From assembly GCF_015624485.1 (NCBI RefSeq), contig NZ_CP061378.1, positions 2,604,001 through 2,668,000 on the forward strand: 64,000 nt of DNA, read 5' to 3'. The notes below the pieces were generated by a model, which had not been told where the DNA came from, searched no databases, and saw only the letters and a list, made by a program, of their open reading frames with translations. Every line of letters starts with the position of its first letter. Position 1 is the first letter of the stretch. A program made the translations under genes and the position numbers. Below, piece by piece: positions 49,626 to 58,010 of the stretch. This stretch comes from Bradyrhizobium genosp. L (lineage in GTDB: Bacteria; Pseudomonadota; Alphaproteobacteria; Rhizobiales; Xanthobacteraceae).

Positions 49626-52191
49626 GTTCATCCGGTATTTCTGGGATGTGCTTGAGCCGCAGACGCAGTTCGTGGATGGATGGCCGCTAGAAGCGATCTG
49701 TCAGCATCTTGAGGCGATTACATTCGGGGAATTGAACCCGCCGAGACTGCTTGAGAACGTTCCGCCCGGCTTCATGAAGGCGCTGGACGTCGATACTCCT
49801 GTTCTGACGACGTGGGGATGGAAGAGGCACGGCGATATCCTGCCGGGAGACTTTGTTTTCGGCCCAGATGGGTCTCCTAAGCGCGTTGAGGCGGTTACCG
49901 ACCAAAGGTTGGAGGCCGCCTACGAAGTCGCGTTTGACGACGAATCAAAGATCGTAGCTGGTGCCGGTCACTTATGGGAGGTTGAGCGCGATTTTCCGTA
50001 TGGGGGACCTGGCAGCACGCGAATTCGCCATAAGACGGTAGTCACCACAACAGAGTTGATTCCGTCGACAAGGGGCAGGGGAACTCAGCGGCCGGATCGC
50101 ATTGAGGTGTGCCGCCCTATCCAATTCCCGCCGCGCCGCTTTCTGATTGACCCCTATTTGTTGGGCGCGTGGCTAGGTGATGGAGCGACGAACAGCGGGG
50201 TAATTTATACGGCCGAGCAAGATCGGGAGCATTTCGAGAAACTAGGGCGCATTACATCCACAACTTCGGGGACTAACGGGCGCCAGGATTTCCATCGGAT
50301 CGGCATCGATGGATTCCAAACCAAACTTCGAGTTGCGGGCTTGTTGGGTAACAAGCATATTCCGCCGGACTATCTCGAATCCTCGGTGGAGCAGCGCACG
50401 GCTCTGTTGCAGGGACTTATGGATACCGACGGTACGGTGGACAAGGTCCGCGGGAGCTGCATGTTCACAACAAAGTTGGCTCACTTGGCCAACGAGTTGG
50501 TCTCTCTGTTGTCGTCCTTGGGCATCAAGGCGAACGCCAAGGAAAGCTGGTCGACCATTGCAGGTCAGAAGTTCGGTCCATACTGGCAAGTCAGCTTTAC
50601 TGCGCCGGTGGGTATGCGGATATTCCGATTGGACCGGAAGCAATCACGGGTCCAAGCAGCGGTCTCCAAGAGGGCCAGCGGCCGTTACGTAAAGTCCATA
50701 AGAGAAGTTGGGGAGCGGTTGGTTAGCTGCCTTCAGGTGGAGGGCTCCCTCTATTTAGCCGGGACACGTTTTGTAACCACTCACAACAGCCTGGTGACGA
50801 ACGTCTTCTGGCCGGCATGGGAGTGGGGCCCAATCGATAGGCCGCATCTGCGGTATGTCGCGTTCTCTTACGCGTCAACGCTGACGCTGCGGGACAACAG
50901 GCGGTTTCTGGCGCTACTCCAGTCGCAGAAGTACCAGGAGCTTTACGCGGATAGATTCACGCTCCTTAAGGTCGGTGAGGAGCTGGTATCGAACGATAAG
51001 ACCGGCTGGAAGCTGGCATCCTCGGTCGGCGGCGTCGGCACCGGCGAGCGCGGCAATCGGGTATTGGTTGACGATCCGCACAACGTCAAGGAGCAGGAGT
51101 CGGAGGTTATCCGGACTGGCACGGTCAACTGGTTTCAGGAATCGATCCAGAGCCGCCTGAACGACCTGAAGAAAGACGCCATCATCGTGATCATGCAGCG
51201 CGTCCATGAAGCGGACGTCAGCGGCGCGATCATCAGGGAAATGCCAGAGTATGAGCATCTGTGCATTCCGATCGAGTATGATCCGCTCCGTCATTGCGAG
51301 ACCAAGATAGGATGGTCGGACCCTCGCACTGAAGAGGACGAGCTCGCGTGGCCGGAACGATTCGGCGAGGACGAACTCCAGGTCTTCAAGCGCAAGCCGT
51401 ATCTCTGGGCTGGGCAATACCAACAAACGCCGCGGTCCAGAAAGGGCGCAATCATCCAGCGCGACCACTGGATGACCTGGGACGCAGAGGCTGCTCGGGA
51501 GCACGGCGTACAGGTCGGCGAGGACGGCGAGCCGCGATATCCGGAGTTTGAGTTCGTCGTGGCGTCAGCAGACACGGCGTACACCGAGAAAGAGGAAAAC
51601 GACCCGACTGGCTTTACGATCTGGGGCGTGTTCCGAGACAAGGCCGATCAGCCCAAGGCATTGTTGATGTGGGCTTGGGCCAAGCACAAGGAATTACACG
51701 GGCAGTTGCCGCCCAAGCAGCCGAACGAGAGCAAGCGCGAATATGATCTCCGCTGCATGCGTATGGATGCGTGGGGCATTGTCGAATGGATCGCGTACTC
51801 TTGCCGGCGGTTTCGGGTAGACAAGCTGCTGATCGAGGCCAAGGCATCCGGCATCACTGTCGCGCAAGAGATGCAACGGCTTCATCGCGAAGATGGCTGG
51901 TCGGTTGAGTTGATCAAGCCTCTCGGCGACAAGGTAGCGAGGACTCATTCCGTCGAGCCAGCATTTGCCGCTGGTTTGGTCTATGCGCCAGACACGACTT
52001 GGGCCGACAAGGTAATCGACGAGGCGGAAGTGTTCCCTAAGGGCGAGCATGACGACTTGGTGGACAGCGCAACGCAAGCCCTATCCTGGCTTCGTCGCAA
52101 CGGCCTGATAGCCCACAACTTCGAGATCGCTGCGGAGCTTCGAGAGGCAATGGAGCACAAGCCGCAGGCGAGGGCGCTGTATGATGTGTGA
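49498..52191 (+). CDS. Terminase large subunit interrupted by an intein
   Basis: 897-residue precursor; 561 residues after intein removal, a normal size for the packaging motor. The ATPase P-loop reads NVPPGFMK, then the intein, then SLVTNVFWPAW. Walker B is NRVLVDDPHNVKEQE. The C-terminal nuclease domain has the acidic strand VVASADTAYTEKEENDPTG and a late GEHDDLVDSATQAL. ATG start overlaps the small subunit by 128 bp; a GTG at 49549 is the other possibility. Without splicing, the P-loop would be broken and packaging blocked. Confidence 0.93.
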   Translation: MSLLNSSLPFDPLLLPTVERRLAAEVAKRKAKKEQGRRGGLIRFIRYFWDVLEPQTQFVDGWPLEAICQHLEAITFGELNPPRLLENVPPGFMKALDVDTPVLTTWGWKRHGDILPGDFVFGPDGSPKRVEAVTDQRLEAAYEVAFDDESKIVAGAGHLWEVERDFPYGGPGSTRIRHKTVVTTTELIPSTRGRGTQRPDRIEVCRPIQFPPRRFLIDPYLLGAWLGDGATNSGVIYTAEQDREHFEKLGRITSTTSGTNGRQDFHRIGIDGFQTKLRVAGLLGNKHIPPDYLESSVEQRTALLQGLMDTDGTVDKVRGSCMFTTKLAHLANELVSLLSSLGIKANAKESWSTIAGQKFGPYWQVSFTAPVGMRIFRLDRKQSRVQAAVSKRASGRYVKSIREVGERLVSCLQVEGSLYLAGTRFVTTHNSLVTNVFWPAWEWGPIDRPHLRYVAFSYASTLTLRDNRRFLALLQSQKYQELYADRFTLLKVGEELVSNDKTGWKLASSVGGVGTGERGNRVLVDDPHNVKEQESEVIRTGTVNWFQESIQSRLNDLKKDAIIVIMQRVHEADVSGAIIREMPEYEHLCIPIEYDPLRHCETKIGWSDPRTEEDELAWPERFGEDELQVFKRKPYLWAGQYQQTPRSRKGAIIQRDHWMTWDAEAAREHGVQVGEDGEPRYPEFEFVVASADTAYTEKEENDPTGFTIWGVFRDKADQPKALLMWAWAKHKELHGQLPPKQPNESKREYDLRCMRMDAWGIVEWIAYSCRRFRVDKLLIEAKASGITVAQEMQRLHREDGWSVELIKPLGDKVARTHSVEPAFAAGLVYAPDTTWADKVIDEAEVFPKGEHDDLVDSATQALSWLRRNGLIAHNFEIAAELREAMEHKPQARALYDV
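49780..50787 (+). mobile_element. Class 3-type intein with LAGLIDADG homing endonuclease
   Basis: 336 residues between Lys and Ser of the terminase P-loop. First residue is Ala (ALDVDTPVLTTWGWKRHGD, block A). Block B has GAGHLWEV with His64 and Trp66. Block F is LVSCLQVEGSLYLAG with Cys317, and block G ends FVTTHN followed by Ser. Ala1 plus the Trp/Cys/Thr triad (Trp66, Cys317, Thr334) is the mark of class 3 inteins, which start splicing from the block F Cys. The endonuclease motifs are PYLLGAWLGDGA and ALLQGLMDTDGTVD, both with intact acidic residues, so homing may be active. Confidence 0.88.
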
Positions 52192-52212
52192 AGCCAACGA
52201 ACGGGGATTGAA

Positions 52213-52410
52213 ATGTCAGGGTTGTTACGGAACTGGCCGCTGATGTGGAGATCCAACCACGAGGCCGTGAGGCGGGAGAACTACACACTTCGTGACGCTC
52301 TCCGCGAGGCAAATGCAGAACTGCTTAAACACCGCCGTTTGATTGGCGGGTTGCGTGAGGGCAGCATCGATCTGGTCGGAAGATTCAGCAAACATGGGGC
52401 CGAAGCATGA
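52213..52410 (+). CDS. Small phage protein
   Basis: 65 residues: MSGLLRNWPLMWRSNHEAVR, mostly one helix (TLRDALREANAELLKHRRL). Coupled to the next micro-gene by ATGA. Unknown function. Confidence 0.5.
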   Translation: MSGLLRNWPLMWRSNHEAVRRENYTLRDALREANAELLKHRRLIGGLREGSIDLVGRFSKHGAEA

Positions 52411-52502
52411 CCGCATCTGACTTTCTCCTCTACAGCATCGGGATATCGTTCATGCTGTTCGCGACGTCGTATGTTATTCGTGCTTTGAGGCAAAACGCAT
52501 GA
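52407..52502 (+). CDS. 31-residue membrane micro-gene
   Basis: MTASDFLLYSIGISFMLFAT then SYVIRALRQNA: one transmembrane helix. ATGA overlaps with both neighbours. Confidence 0.5.
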   Translation: MTASDFLLYSIGISFMLFATSYVIRALRQNA

Positions 52503-52822
52503 GCAACACTCTCTCCATCGATCAATCCGAATGGCGCGTTCTCTTCGCCAGCAGCATTGCGCGCGTCAACGAGTTCGTGAACCAGAACGCAGCTCTTACT
52601 CCCGCAACACTGAAGGCAATGCACGAGCACCTGGACAGGGCCAAGCTGATCGCATCGGCATGGGCGGCATCCACTCCGCAGGCTGTACCGCAGGAAGCGG
52701 CTCGGGATATGGCTGAGGCACCTGTGGAGGTGCAGGCAAACGGATCGGCGCCACCGAAGCGCAAGGGCGGATGGCCCGCCGGCAAGCCCCGTAAGCGGAC
52801 CAATCCGCAGGTGGTGCAGTGA
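52499..52822 (+). CDS. Phage hypothetical protein
   Basis: 107 residues. Helical N-terminal 60 residues (SSIARVNEFVNQNAALTPAT) and a basic Pro-rich tail (KRKGGWPAGKPRKRTN). Could bind nucleic acid; unknown. Confidence 0.55.
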   Translation: MSNTLSIDQSEWRVLFASSIARVNEFVNQNAALTPATLKAMHEHLDRAKLIASAWAASTPQAVPQEAARDMAEAPVEVQANGSAPPKRKGGWPAGKPRKRTNPQVVQ

Positions 52823-52944
52823 ATCACACAATCACTATCGGCGATTTGCTCTCTGCGATTGCAGTCGTCGGTGGAATTATCGGCATCGTGGCCGTTTGCA
52901 TTGTCGTTCTTTCTCTACTCAATCCATTTCGATCTGGGCATTAG
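52819..52944 (+). CDS. 41-residue membrane micro-gene
   Basis: GTG start overlapping the previous stop (GTGA). MNHTITIGDLLSAIAVVGGI then a continuous hydrophobic helix (IGIVAVCIVVLSLLNPF). Could be a small holin-like or morphogenesis peptide, but a single helix is not enough to say. Confidence 0.5.
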   Translation: MNHTITIGDLLSAIAVVGGIIGIVAVCIVVLSLLNPFRSGH

Positions 52945-52948
52945 CTAG

Positions 52949-55537
52949 TTGGCCTCACCCTTCGCTGCTTCCGTCTTGCCCCTACGCAAACCGGAAGACG
53001 AAGACCCGCGCCTAGACCCCATCGAAGTCGATCTGTCCAATCCCGGCGATGACGTCTCATTCCAAGACGGCGCCAAGCTCACCGAGCTTCCGGGCGGCGC
53101 CGTCGAGGTTGATCTAAACGGCGGGCAGGGCAGCAAGCCCAAGTCTGACAAGTTCAGTGCCAACCTTGCGCTGGAGATCGACGACGCCGAGCTAAACCGC
53201 ATCTCAACCGAGATCATTGAGGGCATCAAGCGCGACGACGACTCGCGGCAAGAGCACCTGGAAATGATCGCGGAGGGCATGAAGCTGCTCGGTCTGGTGA
53301 TCGAGTCCAGCAACGGCTCGTCAGCGTCGAGTTCGGCCCCTCTGGAAGGCATGTCGACAGTTCGGCATCCGCTGTTGCTCGAGGCGTGCCAACTGTTCCA
53401 GGCCAGCGCCATGGGCGAGCTACTGCCTGCTGCCGGCCCGGTCAAGGTCCGTGACGATCGCCCAGAGATACCAGAACCCAAGCCCATGATGGGCCATAAC
53501 GGCGGTCCTCCGTTGTCGCCGTTCTCTCCGCCGCCTGCGCCCGTAGCTCCACCGGGAGCGAATGGGGCATCACCGCAGGCGGCGGCTCCTACTCCACCTT
53601 CGCCGGGTCAGCCGTCCCCACTGCCGCCCGGCGCTGGCGCTCCCGGGACTGGTTCCGTGCCTCCCTCCGGTCCCGGGATGCTGCCGCCTCCACAGCCGGG
53701 CATGATGCCACCGCCGCCCGTCATTCCAGACGAGGAGGAAGAGCGCGACGAACTGGCTGAGGCGCTGGAGAAGGACTTCAACCACTATCTGACGACGACA
53801 GACGCTGGCTGGGTGCCTGACACCGACCAGATGCTGTTCAAGGTCGGGTTCGGCGGTCTTGGCGTCAAGAAGGTCTACAACTGCCCCCTGAAGCGCATGC
53901 CGCTATCGCGCTCGGTCAATATCGAGGACTTCATCGTATCGAAGGACGTGAGCGATCTCGCGGACGCTGGCCGGATTACGCATCGGATCAAGATGCCGCG
54001 CTCGACCATGCGTCGCATGCAGATTGTTGGCGCATACCGGGATGTGCCGCTCGGCACTCCGACGATCCAATCCGATCAATCGAACCAGGTCGATCAGGCC
54101 AAGGCAGGGATTGCCGGCGTTCAACCCTCGTCCGATCCGAGGGATTTGGACTATGAAGTCTTCGAGTGCTACTGCGAATTGGATCTGGACGAGTTCGCGC
54201 CAAAGCAGTTCAGGGGCAAGGGCCTTCCACTGCCGTACAAGGTGGTGATCGAGAAGGAATCGCAGAAGGTTCTTGAGCTGCGGAGAAACTGGCGTGAGGA
54301 CGACAAGGAATGTCTGGCGATCCAGTATTTCGTCGACTATCCTTACATGCGGGCTTTTGGCTTCTATTGTATTGGCCTTCTTCATCTCCTTGGCAATACA
54401 ACGAAGGCTCTCACGGCTCTGTGGCGCGAGTTCATTGACGCCGGCATGTTCGCCAACTTTCCTGGGTTCCTGTATCTCAAGGGAGCGGGACGGCAGCTGA
54501 CCAATCAATTCCGTGTCGCGCCCGGTTCGGGGGTTGGGTTGGACGCCAGTGTCACCGATATCCGGCAGGCCGTCATGCCGCTGCCGTACAAGTCACCTGA
54601 TGCGGCATTCACGGCATTCGTAACGCACGTCGAGGAACTGGGCCAGCGTCTCGGCGGCACGGCCAATCAGCCGACTGCGGAAATGAAGGCTGACGCGCCA
54701 GTTGGCACCACGCTCGCGATCATCGAACAGGCCTCCAAACCCATTGGCGCGGTCAACAAGCGTCTGCACCAGTCGCAGGCGCGAGAGTTCGGCTTGCTCA
54801 AGGAACGCTTCCGTGACGATCCAGAGGCGTTCTGGCGCTTCAACAAGCGCCCAGCAAAGGCGTGGGAAAAGGCTGAGTTCGTCAAGGCTCTTAACGATTA
54901 CGATATGGTGCCTGTCAGCGATCCTAGCAATCCGACTCGTATGCACCGTCTTGCGAAAGCGGAAGCATACAAGCAAATGGTCGCCGCCGCTCCGCAGGCC
55001 TTCGATCAAAAGAAGGCCATTTTGAAGTACGCGGACGAAATGGGGCTGTCTGGCGTCGAGGATACGCTGTCCCCGACGATCGGCCAGCCGCAACAGCCTC
55101 AGATCGATCCGCATAAGATCGCCGAGCTGCAACAGAAGGGCCAGCAGGCCCAGATGGATGCGCAAACCAAGGCGCAGGACAATCAGACCGATCTGCAAGT
55201 CAAGCAGATGGAAATGCAGAACGATGCGGCGGAGCGACAGAACAAGCTGCAACTCGCCCAGCTTTCGGAGAACACCGAGCGGCTGCGTCTAGCCAGCACA
55301 ATTGCCATCCACTCCGACAAGATGGACGAAGCGCAGCGCGGGGCGAACATCAAGCTGATCTCGGATCATGCATCCGCCGCTCACGGTCACATGGATGCAT
55401 TGGAGCAGGCCCAGCAGTCGCACCAGCACTCGATCGAGCAGGGCGATCTAGCGCACGAGCGGTCGAAAGAGACCGCGGACATCGCGCACGAGCGCAGCAA
55501 GGAACTGGCGAAGCAGCAGCCTAAGAAGGATCAGTGA
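52949..55537 (+). CDS. Portal protein with Pro-rich insertion
   Basis: 862 residues from a TTG, the only start near the upstream stop. N-terminal clip and stem parts: LEIDDAELNRISTEIIEGIK, STVRHPLLLEACQLFQASAM. Residues 180-264 are a Pro/Gly-rich disordered insert beginning with MMGHNGGPPLSP. The stem/wing continues with DFNHYLTTTDAGWVPDTDQM, VGFGGLGVKKVYNCPLKRMP and PTAEMKADAPVGTTLAIIEQ. The C-terminal 200 residues are a Gln-rich helix (QQKGQQAQMDAQTKAQDNQT) that would line the barrel. Family resemblance is to podovirus-type portals. Confidence 0.85.
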   Translation: MASPFAASVLPLRKPEDEDPRLDPIEVDLSNPGDDVSFQDGAKLTELPGGAVEVDLNGGQGSKPKSDKFSANLALEIDDAELNRISTEIIEGIKRDDDSRQEHLEMIAEGMKLLGLVIESSNGSSASSSAPLEGMSTVRHPLLLEACQLFQASAMGELLPAAGPVKVRDDRPEIPEPKPMMGHNGGPPLSPFSPPPAPVAPPGANGASPQAAAPTPPSPGQPSPLPPGAGAPGTGSVPPSGPGMLPPPQPGMMPPPPVIPDEEEERDELAEALEKDFNHYLTTTDAGWVPDTDQMLFKVGFGGLGVKKVYNCPLKRMPLSRSVNIEDFIVSKDVSDLADAGRITHRIKMPRSTMRRMQIVGAYRDVPLGTPTIQSDQSNQVDQAKAGIAGVQPSSDPRDLDYEVFECYCELDLDEFAPKQFRGKGLPLPYKVVIEKESQKVLELRRNWREDDKECLAIQYFVDYPYMRAFGFYCIGLLHLLGNTTKALTALWREFIDAGMFANFPGFLYLKGAGRQLTNQFRVAPGSGVGLDASVTDIRQAVMPLPYKSPDAAFTAFVTHVEELGQRLGGTANQPTAEMKADAPVGTTLAIIEQASKPIGAVNKRLHQSQAREFGLLKERFRDDPEAFWRFNKRPAKAWEKAEFVKALNDYDMVPVSDPSNPTRMHRLAKAEAYKQMVAAAPQAFDQKKAILKYADEMGLSGVEDTLSPTIGQPQQPQIDPHKIAELQQKGQQAQMDAQTKAQDNQTDLQVKQMEMQNDAAERQNKLQLAQLSENTERLRLASTIAIHSDKMDEAQRGANIKLISDHASAAHGHMDALEQAQQSHQHSIEQGDLAHERSKETADIAHERSKELAKQQPKKDQ

Positions 55538-55743
55538 TGAGTTACTACAAATCCGAACATAAGTGCGTCAAACGCGGTAGCTATGAAAATGGCGGGTCAG
55601 TCGTCAGTGATATGTGGGAGGGCTTCAAAGCCGGTGCAAAGGACTTCGCGAATGACGCTCGCAAAGCCGTGTCTGGCGACATGAGCGGGACCAGCTTCGA
55701 CAATCGCAGGGCCCTCTTTGATCGGCAGAAGGACAAGCAATGA
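55534..55743 (+). CDS. Small virion-region protein
   Basis: 69 residues from a GTG or the adjacent ATG. Contains CVKRGSYENGGSV; then a charged helix. Similar NGG-x-V motifs occur in the gene at 55883. Unknown function. Confidence 0.5.
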   Translation: MMSYYKSEHKCVKRGSYENGGSVVSDMWEGFKAGAKDFANDARKAVSGDMSGTSFDNRRALFDRQKDKQ

Positions 55744-55883
55744 GCGACAAACCACAGAAGGTCGACCCCAGTGTTCGACCCGAACAAACCGAGATGAAGG
55801 GCGAGCCGCGCGGCAGTGTGCCGCTCGAAAAGACCATGAAGAAGCCCGACGCGTACTATCCACCCAAGCAAGGACCGAAGTGA
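55740..55883 (+). CDS. 47-residue virion-region protein
   Basis: MSDKPQKVDPSVRPEQTEMK and on to a Pro/Lys-rich end (YYPPKQGPK). ATGA at its start and TGATG at its end. Unstructured; unknown function. Confidence 0.5.
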   Translation: MSDKPQKVDPSVRPEQTEMKGEPRGSVPLEKTMKKPDAYYPPKQGPK

Positions 55884-56077
55884 TGAAGCACGTCAAGCAC
55901 GTGGGAGAAGCGATGCGCCGCACCGCAGAAATGCAGCAGCAGCTCTCGAATAAGAAGGGCTTCGCGAACGGAGGGCGCGTGAAGGCGTATCCCAAGATGG
56001 ACGCTGGCGCCGGCAGCGGCGAGGGTCGATTGGAGAAAATAGAGAGGTACGGCAAGAACGCTCGGAAAGGTGACTGA
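55883..56077 (+). CDS. Small virion-region protein
   Basis: 64 residues: MKHVKHVGEAMRRTAEMQQQ, KKGFANGGRVKAYPKM, GAGSGEGRLEKIERYGK. Small basic proteins with an FANGGRV stretch are frequent after podovirus portal genes. Function unknown. Confidence 0.55.
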   Translation: MKHVKHVGEAMRRTAEMQQQLSNKKGFANGGRVKAYPKMDAGAGSGEGRLEKIERYGKNARKGD

Positions 56078-56343
56078 TGGTCGCCACTGTAGTCCCCATC
56101 AGGGCGGGCCTTGAACCAGAGCCGCCGGCTGGTTCTGTCAATGCCGTCCTTGTGAAGGACCTGCAGGAGCTAGTGGCAAAAGCTAGTGCTGGCGAAATCA
56201 CCGGCGTTGCCTATGTCACGCTGCACCCGGGCGATCTTACTTGCTACCATAGAGTGGGACGAATTACGCGCGGCGTTGTCGGCGCATTATCAATCCTTCA
56301 GTTCGATATGGTGAAGGATTGCAATGAAGTGGATAACGAGTGA
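56077..56343 (+). CDS. Small phage protein
   Basis: 88 residues starting MVATVVPIRAGLEPEPPAGS, then an alpha/beta segment (LQELVAKASAGEITGVAYVT). GTGA coupling to the next gene. Unknown function. Confidence 0.55.
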   Translation: MVATVVPIRAGLEPEPPAGSVNAVLVKDLQELVAKASAGEITGVAYVTLHPGDLTCYHRVGRITRGVVGALSILQFDMVKDCNEVDNE

Positions 56344-56540
56344 GCGCCATCCTCGACTCCGAACTCGTCAAGCGCACCAAAGACAAGCTCGACGCCGAGG
56401 ACCGACGCGCGGTCGATATCATGTCTGGCGGCATGCTTACGGACTGGGGTCAATACCAACGCAGCGCCGGTTATCGCAAGGCAATTGCTGACGCAAAGCA
56501 ACTGCTCGAAGAGACGTGGCAAGAAATTCAGGAAGAGTGA
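56340..56540 (+). CDS. Small helical phage protein
   Basis: 66 residues from a GTG; MSAILDSELVKRTKDKLDAE, then SGGMLTDWGQYQRSAGYRKA and an acidic helix. Likely a structural accessory protein; unknown. Confidence 0.5.
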   Translation: MSAILDSELVKRTKDKLDAEDRRAVDIMSGGMLTDWGQYQRSAGYRKAIADAKQLLEETWQEIQEE

Positions 56541-56546
56541 GAGGCA

Positions 56547-56969
56547 ATGGCAAGAGTAGCCGTACTTGAAGAACTGTCGAAGGCCGCCAATCCCAAGCTA
56601 GCACTGAAGATGAAGGTTGGCGATCTCAGCAAGGTCTCGCTGATGTCCAATCGGGTACTGGTCGGCATCTACATCGCACCGGAGAAGACGAAGGGCGGCA
56701 TTATCCGGACAACCGGATCGCTTAAGGAGGATGTTTTTCAGGCTTGTGTTGGCCTCGTCCTGAAGAAAGGCGCGACCGCGTTCCAGGACGAGCCCGAATC
56801 CAACACCTTCTTCCACGGCCAGAACGTTGAGGACGGCGATTGGGTGGTGTTCCGGCCTGGTGATGCGCGACGAGTTCAGATCAACGGCGTGGATTGTCGG
56901 TTCATTGAGGACGTCCTGATCGACATGGTGATCGACGATCCGGAAATTGTGACTCACGACGGTAAGTAA
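56547..56969 (+). CDS. GroES-like phage cochaperonin
   Basis: 140 residues. Cpn10-like pattern: VSLMSNRVLVGIYIAPEKTK, GGIIRTTGSLKEDVFQACVG with VGLVLKKGATAF, then VEDGDWVVFRPGDARRVQIN and CRFIEDVLIDMVIDDPEIV. The mobile loop (about residues 45-60) lies between EKTKGGII and EDVFQA. Phage cochaperonins (T4 gp31 is the model) replace host GroES to fold the capsid protein. Good ribosome-binding site; followed by a terminator. Confidence 0.75.
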   Translation: MARVAVLEELSKAANPKLALKMKVGDLSKVSLMSNRVLVGIYIAPEKTKGGIIRTTGSLKEDVFQACVGLVLKKGATAFQDEPESNTFFHGQNVEDGDWVVFRPGDARRVQINGVDCRFIEDVLIDMVIDDPEIVTHDGK

Positions 56970-56971
56970 CA

Positions 56972-56992
56972 GCCCCGCTTCGGCGGGGTTTC
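56972..56992 (+). terminator. Rho-independent terminator after the cochaperonin gene
   Basis: Perfect stem CCCCGC-TTCG-GCGGGG followed by TTTCT, immediately after the GroES-like stop. Separates the portal/cochaperonin unit from the scaffold unit. Confidence 0.85.
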
Positions 56993-57010
56993 TCATTTGG
57001 AGAGCACTGA

Positions 57011-57997
57011 ATGGCGCTTCGCGCACTAAAGACAGACGAGGAAATCGGCAGCGTCCCGCTGGACAAGCCGGTTCTGATCGAATTGCCTGCCGGCGTCGAG
57101 ATTGACGACGGTAAGGACGAGGAAGACGGCAAGGTTGAGGCCAACAAGAAGCCCAAGAAATCCGAGCCGCAGGACGACGACGGCTCCAAAGTCCTTCGTG
57201 AGCAGCTAGAGGCAGCCCAATCCGCCCAGAAGCGCGCTGATGAACGCGCAGCAAAGGCTGAGCGAGAGGCGGCCGAAAACAGGCGCCTCGCCGATCAGCG
57301 TGCCAAGGAGGCTGACGAAGCCCGCAAGCGCAGCGCCTCGCTGGAGGGAGATATCATCTCCGGCGGCCTGTCAGCGGCCCAGAACGAACTGGCCTCAGCC
57401 AAGGCCGAGCTTGTGCGGGCGGGCGAGGCTGGCGACTACAAGGCCATGGGCGAGGCGCAGAGCCGCATTGGCCGGGCTTCTGCTCAAATCCTCAGCCTTG
57501 AATCCGGCGCCGCTGAAGCCGCCGAGCGCGAGAAAGAGTTCAGGCCCGCTCAGCAGGAACAAGTCCTCCAGCAACCTCGTACCTTCGAGGAGCACGTCAG
57601 ATCCAACCCTGGACTGCTCCACGCCGAGCGCGAATGGATGATCAAGAACAAGACATCCTTCGACGATCCGGAGTTCAACAAGAAACTCGAGTTTGCCTAT
57701 TCCGGGGCAATGGGCAAGGGACTCGTTCGCGGCAGTCAGGATTACTTCGATCACATCGAGCGCGCCACTGGGCTGAAAGCTGCCCCCGCGCAAGACGAGG
57801 AAAGGGAATTGAACGTGCAGGCTCCTCCGTCAAGGAATGATCGCGGGACTGACGGCCGCGTGTCGAACGGCAAGGTCATGCTCACCCCCGAAGAGCGGGA
57901 TATCTGCAAGAGCATGGGAATTAGTGAGATCGACTACGCGCGACAGAAGGTGAACTTCGATGCCGCCCGTAAAGCTGATCCGGACAAGTATCGATAA
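57011..57997 (+). CDS. Capsid scaffolding protein
   Basis: 328 residues, almost all charged helix: an acidic N-terminus (DDGKDEEDGKVEANKKPKK), a long coiled coil (AAQSAQKRADERAAKAEREA) and a C-terminal part (RTFEEHVRSNPGLLHAEREW, FAYSGAMGKGLVRGSQDYF, EERDICKSMGISEIDYARQK) with the typical scaffold look. It should drive procapsid assembly. The next gene starts 13 bp later but is not a coat protein of normal size. Confidence 0.8.
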   Translation: MALRALKTDEEIGSVPLDKPVLIELPAGVEIDDGKDEEDGKVEANKKPKKSEPQDDDGSKVLREQLEAAQSAQKRADERAAKAEREAAENRRLADQRAKEADEARKRSASLEGDIISGGLSAAQNELASAKAELVRAGEAGDYKAMGEAQSRIGRASAQILSLESGAAEAAEREKEFRPAQQEQVLQQPRTFEEHVRSNPGLLHAEREWMIKNKTSFDDPEFNKKLEFAYSGAMGKGLVRGSQDYFDHIERATGLKAAPAQDEERELNVQAPPSRNDRGTDGRVSNGKVMLTPEERDICKSMGISEIDYARQKVNFDAARKADPDKYR

Positions 57998-58010
57998 GGA
58001 GCATCATTTC

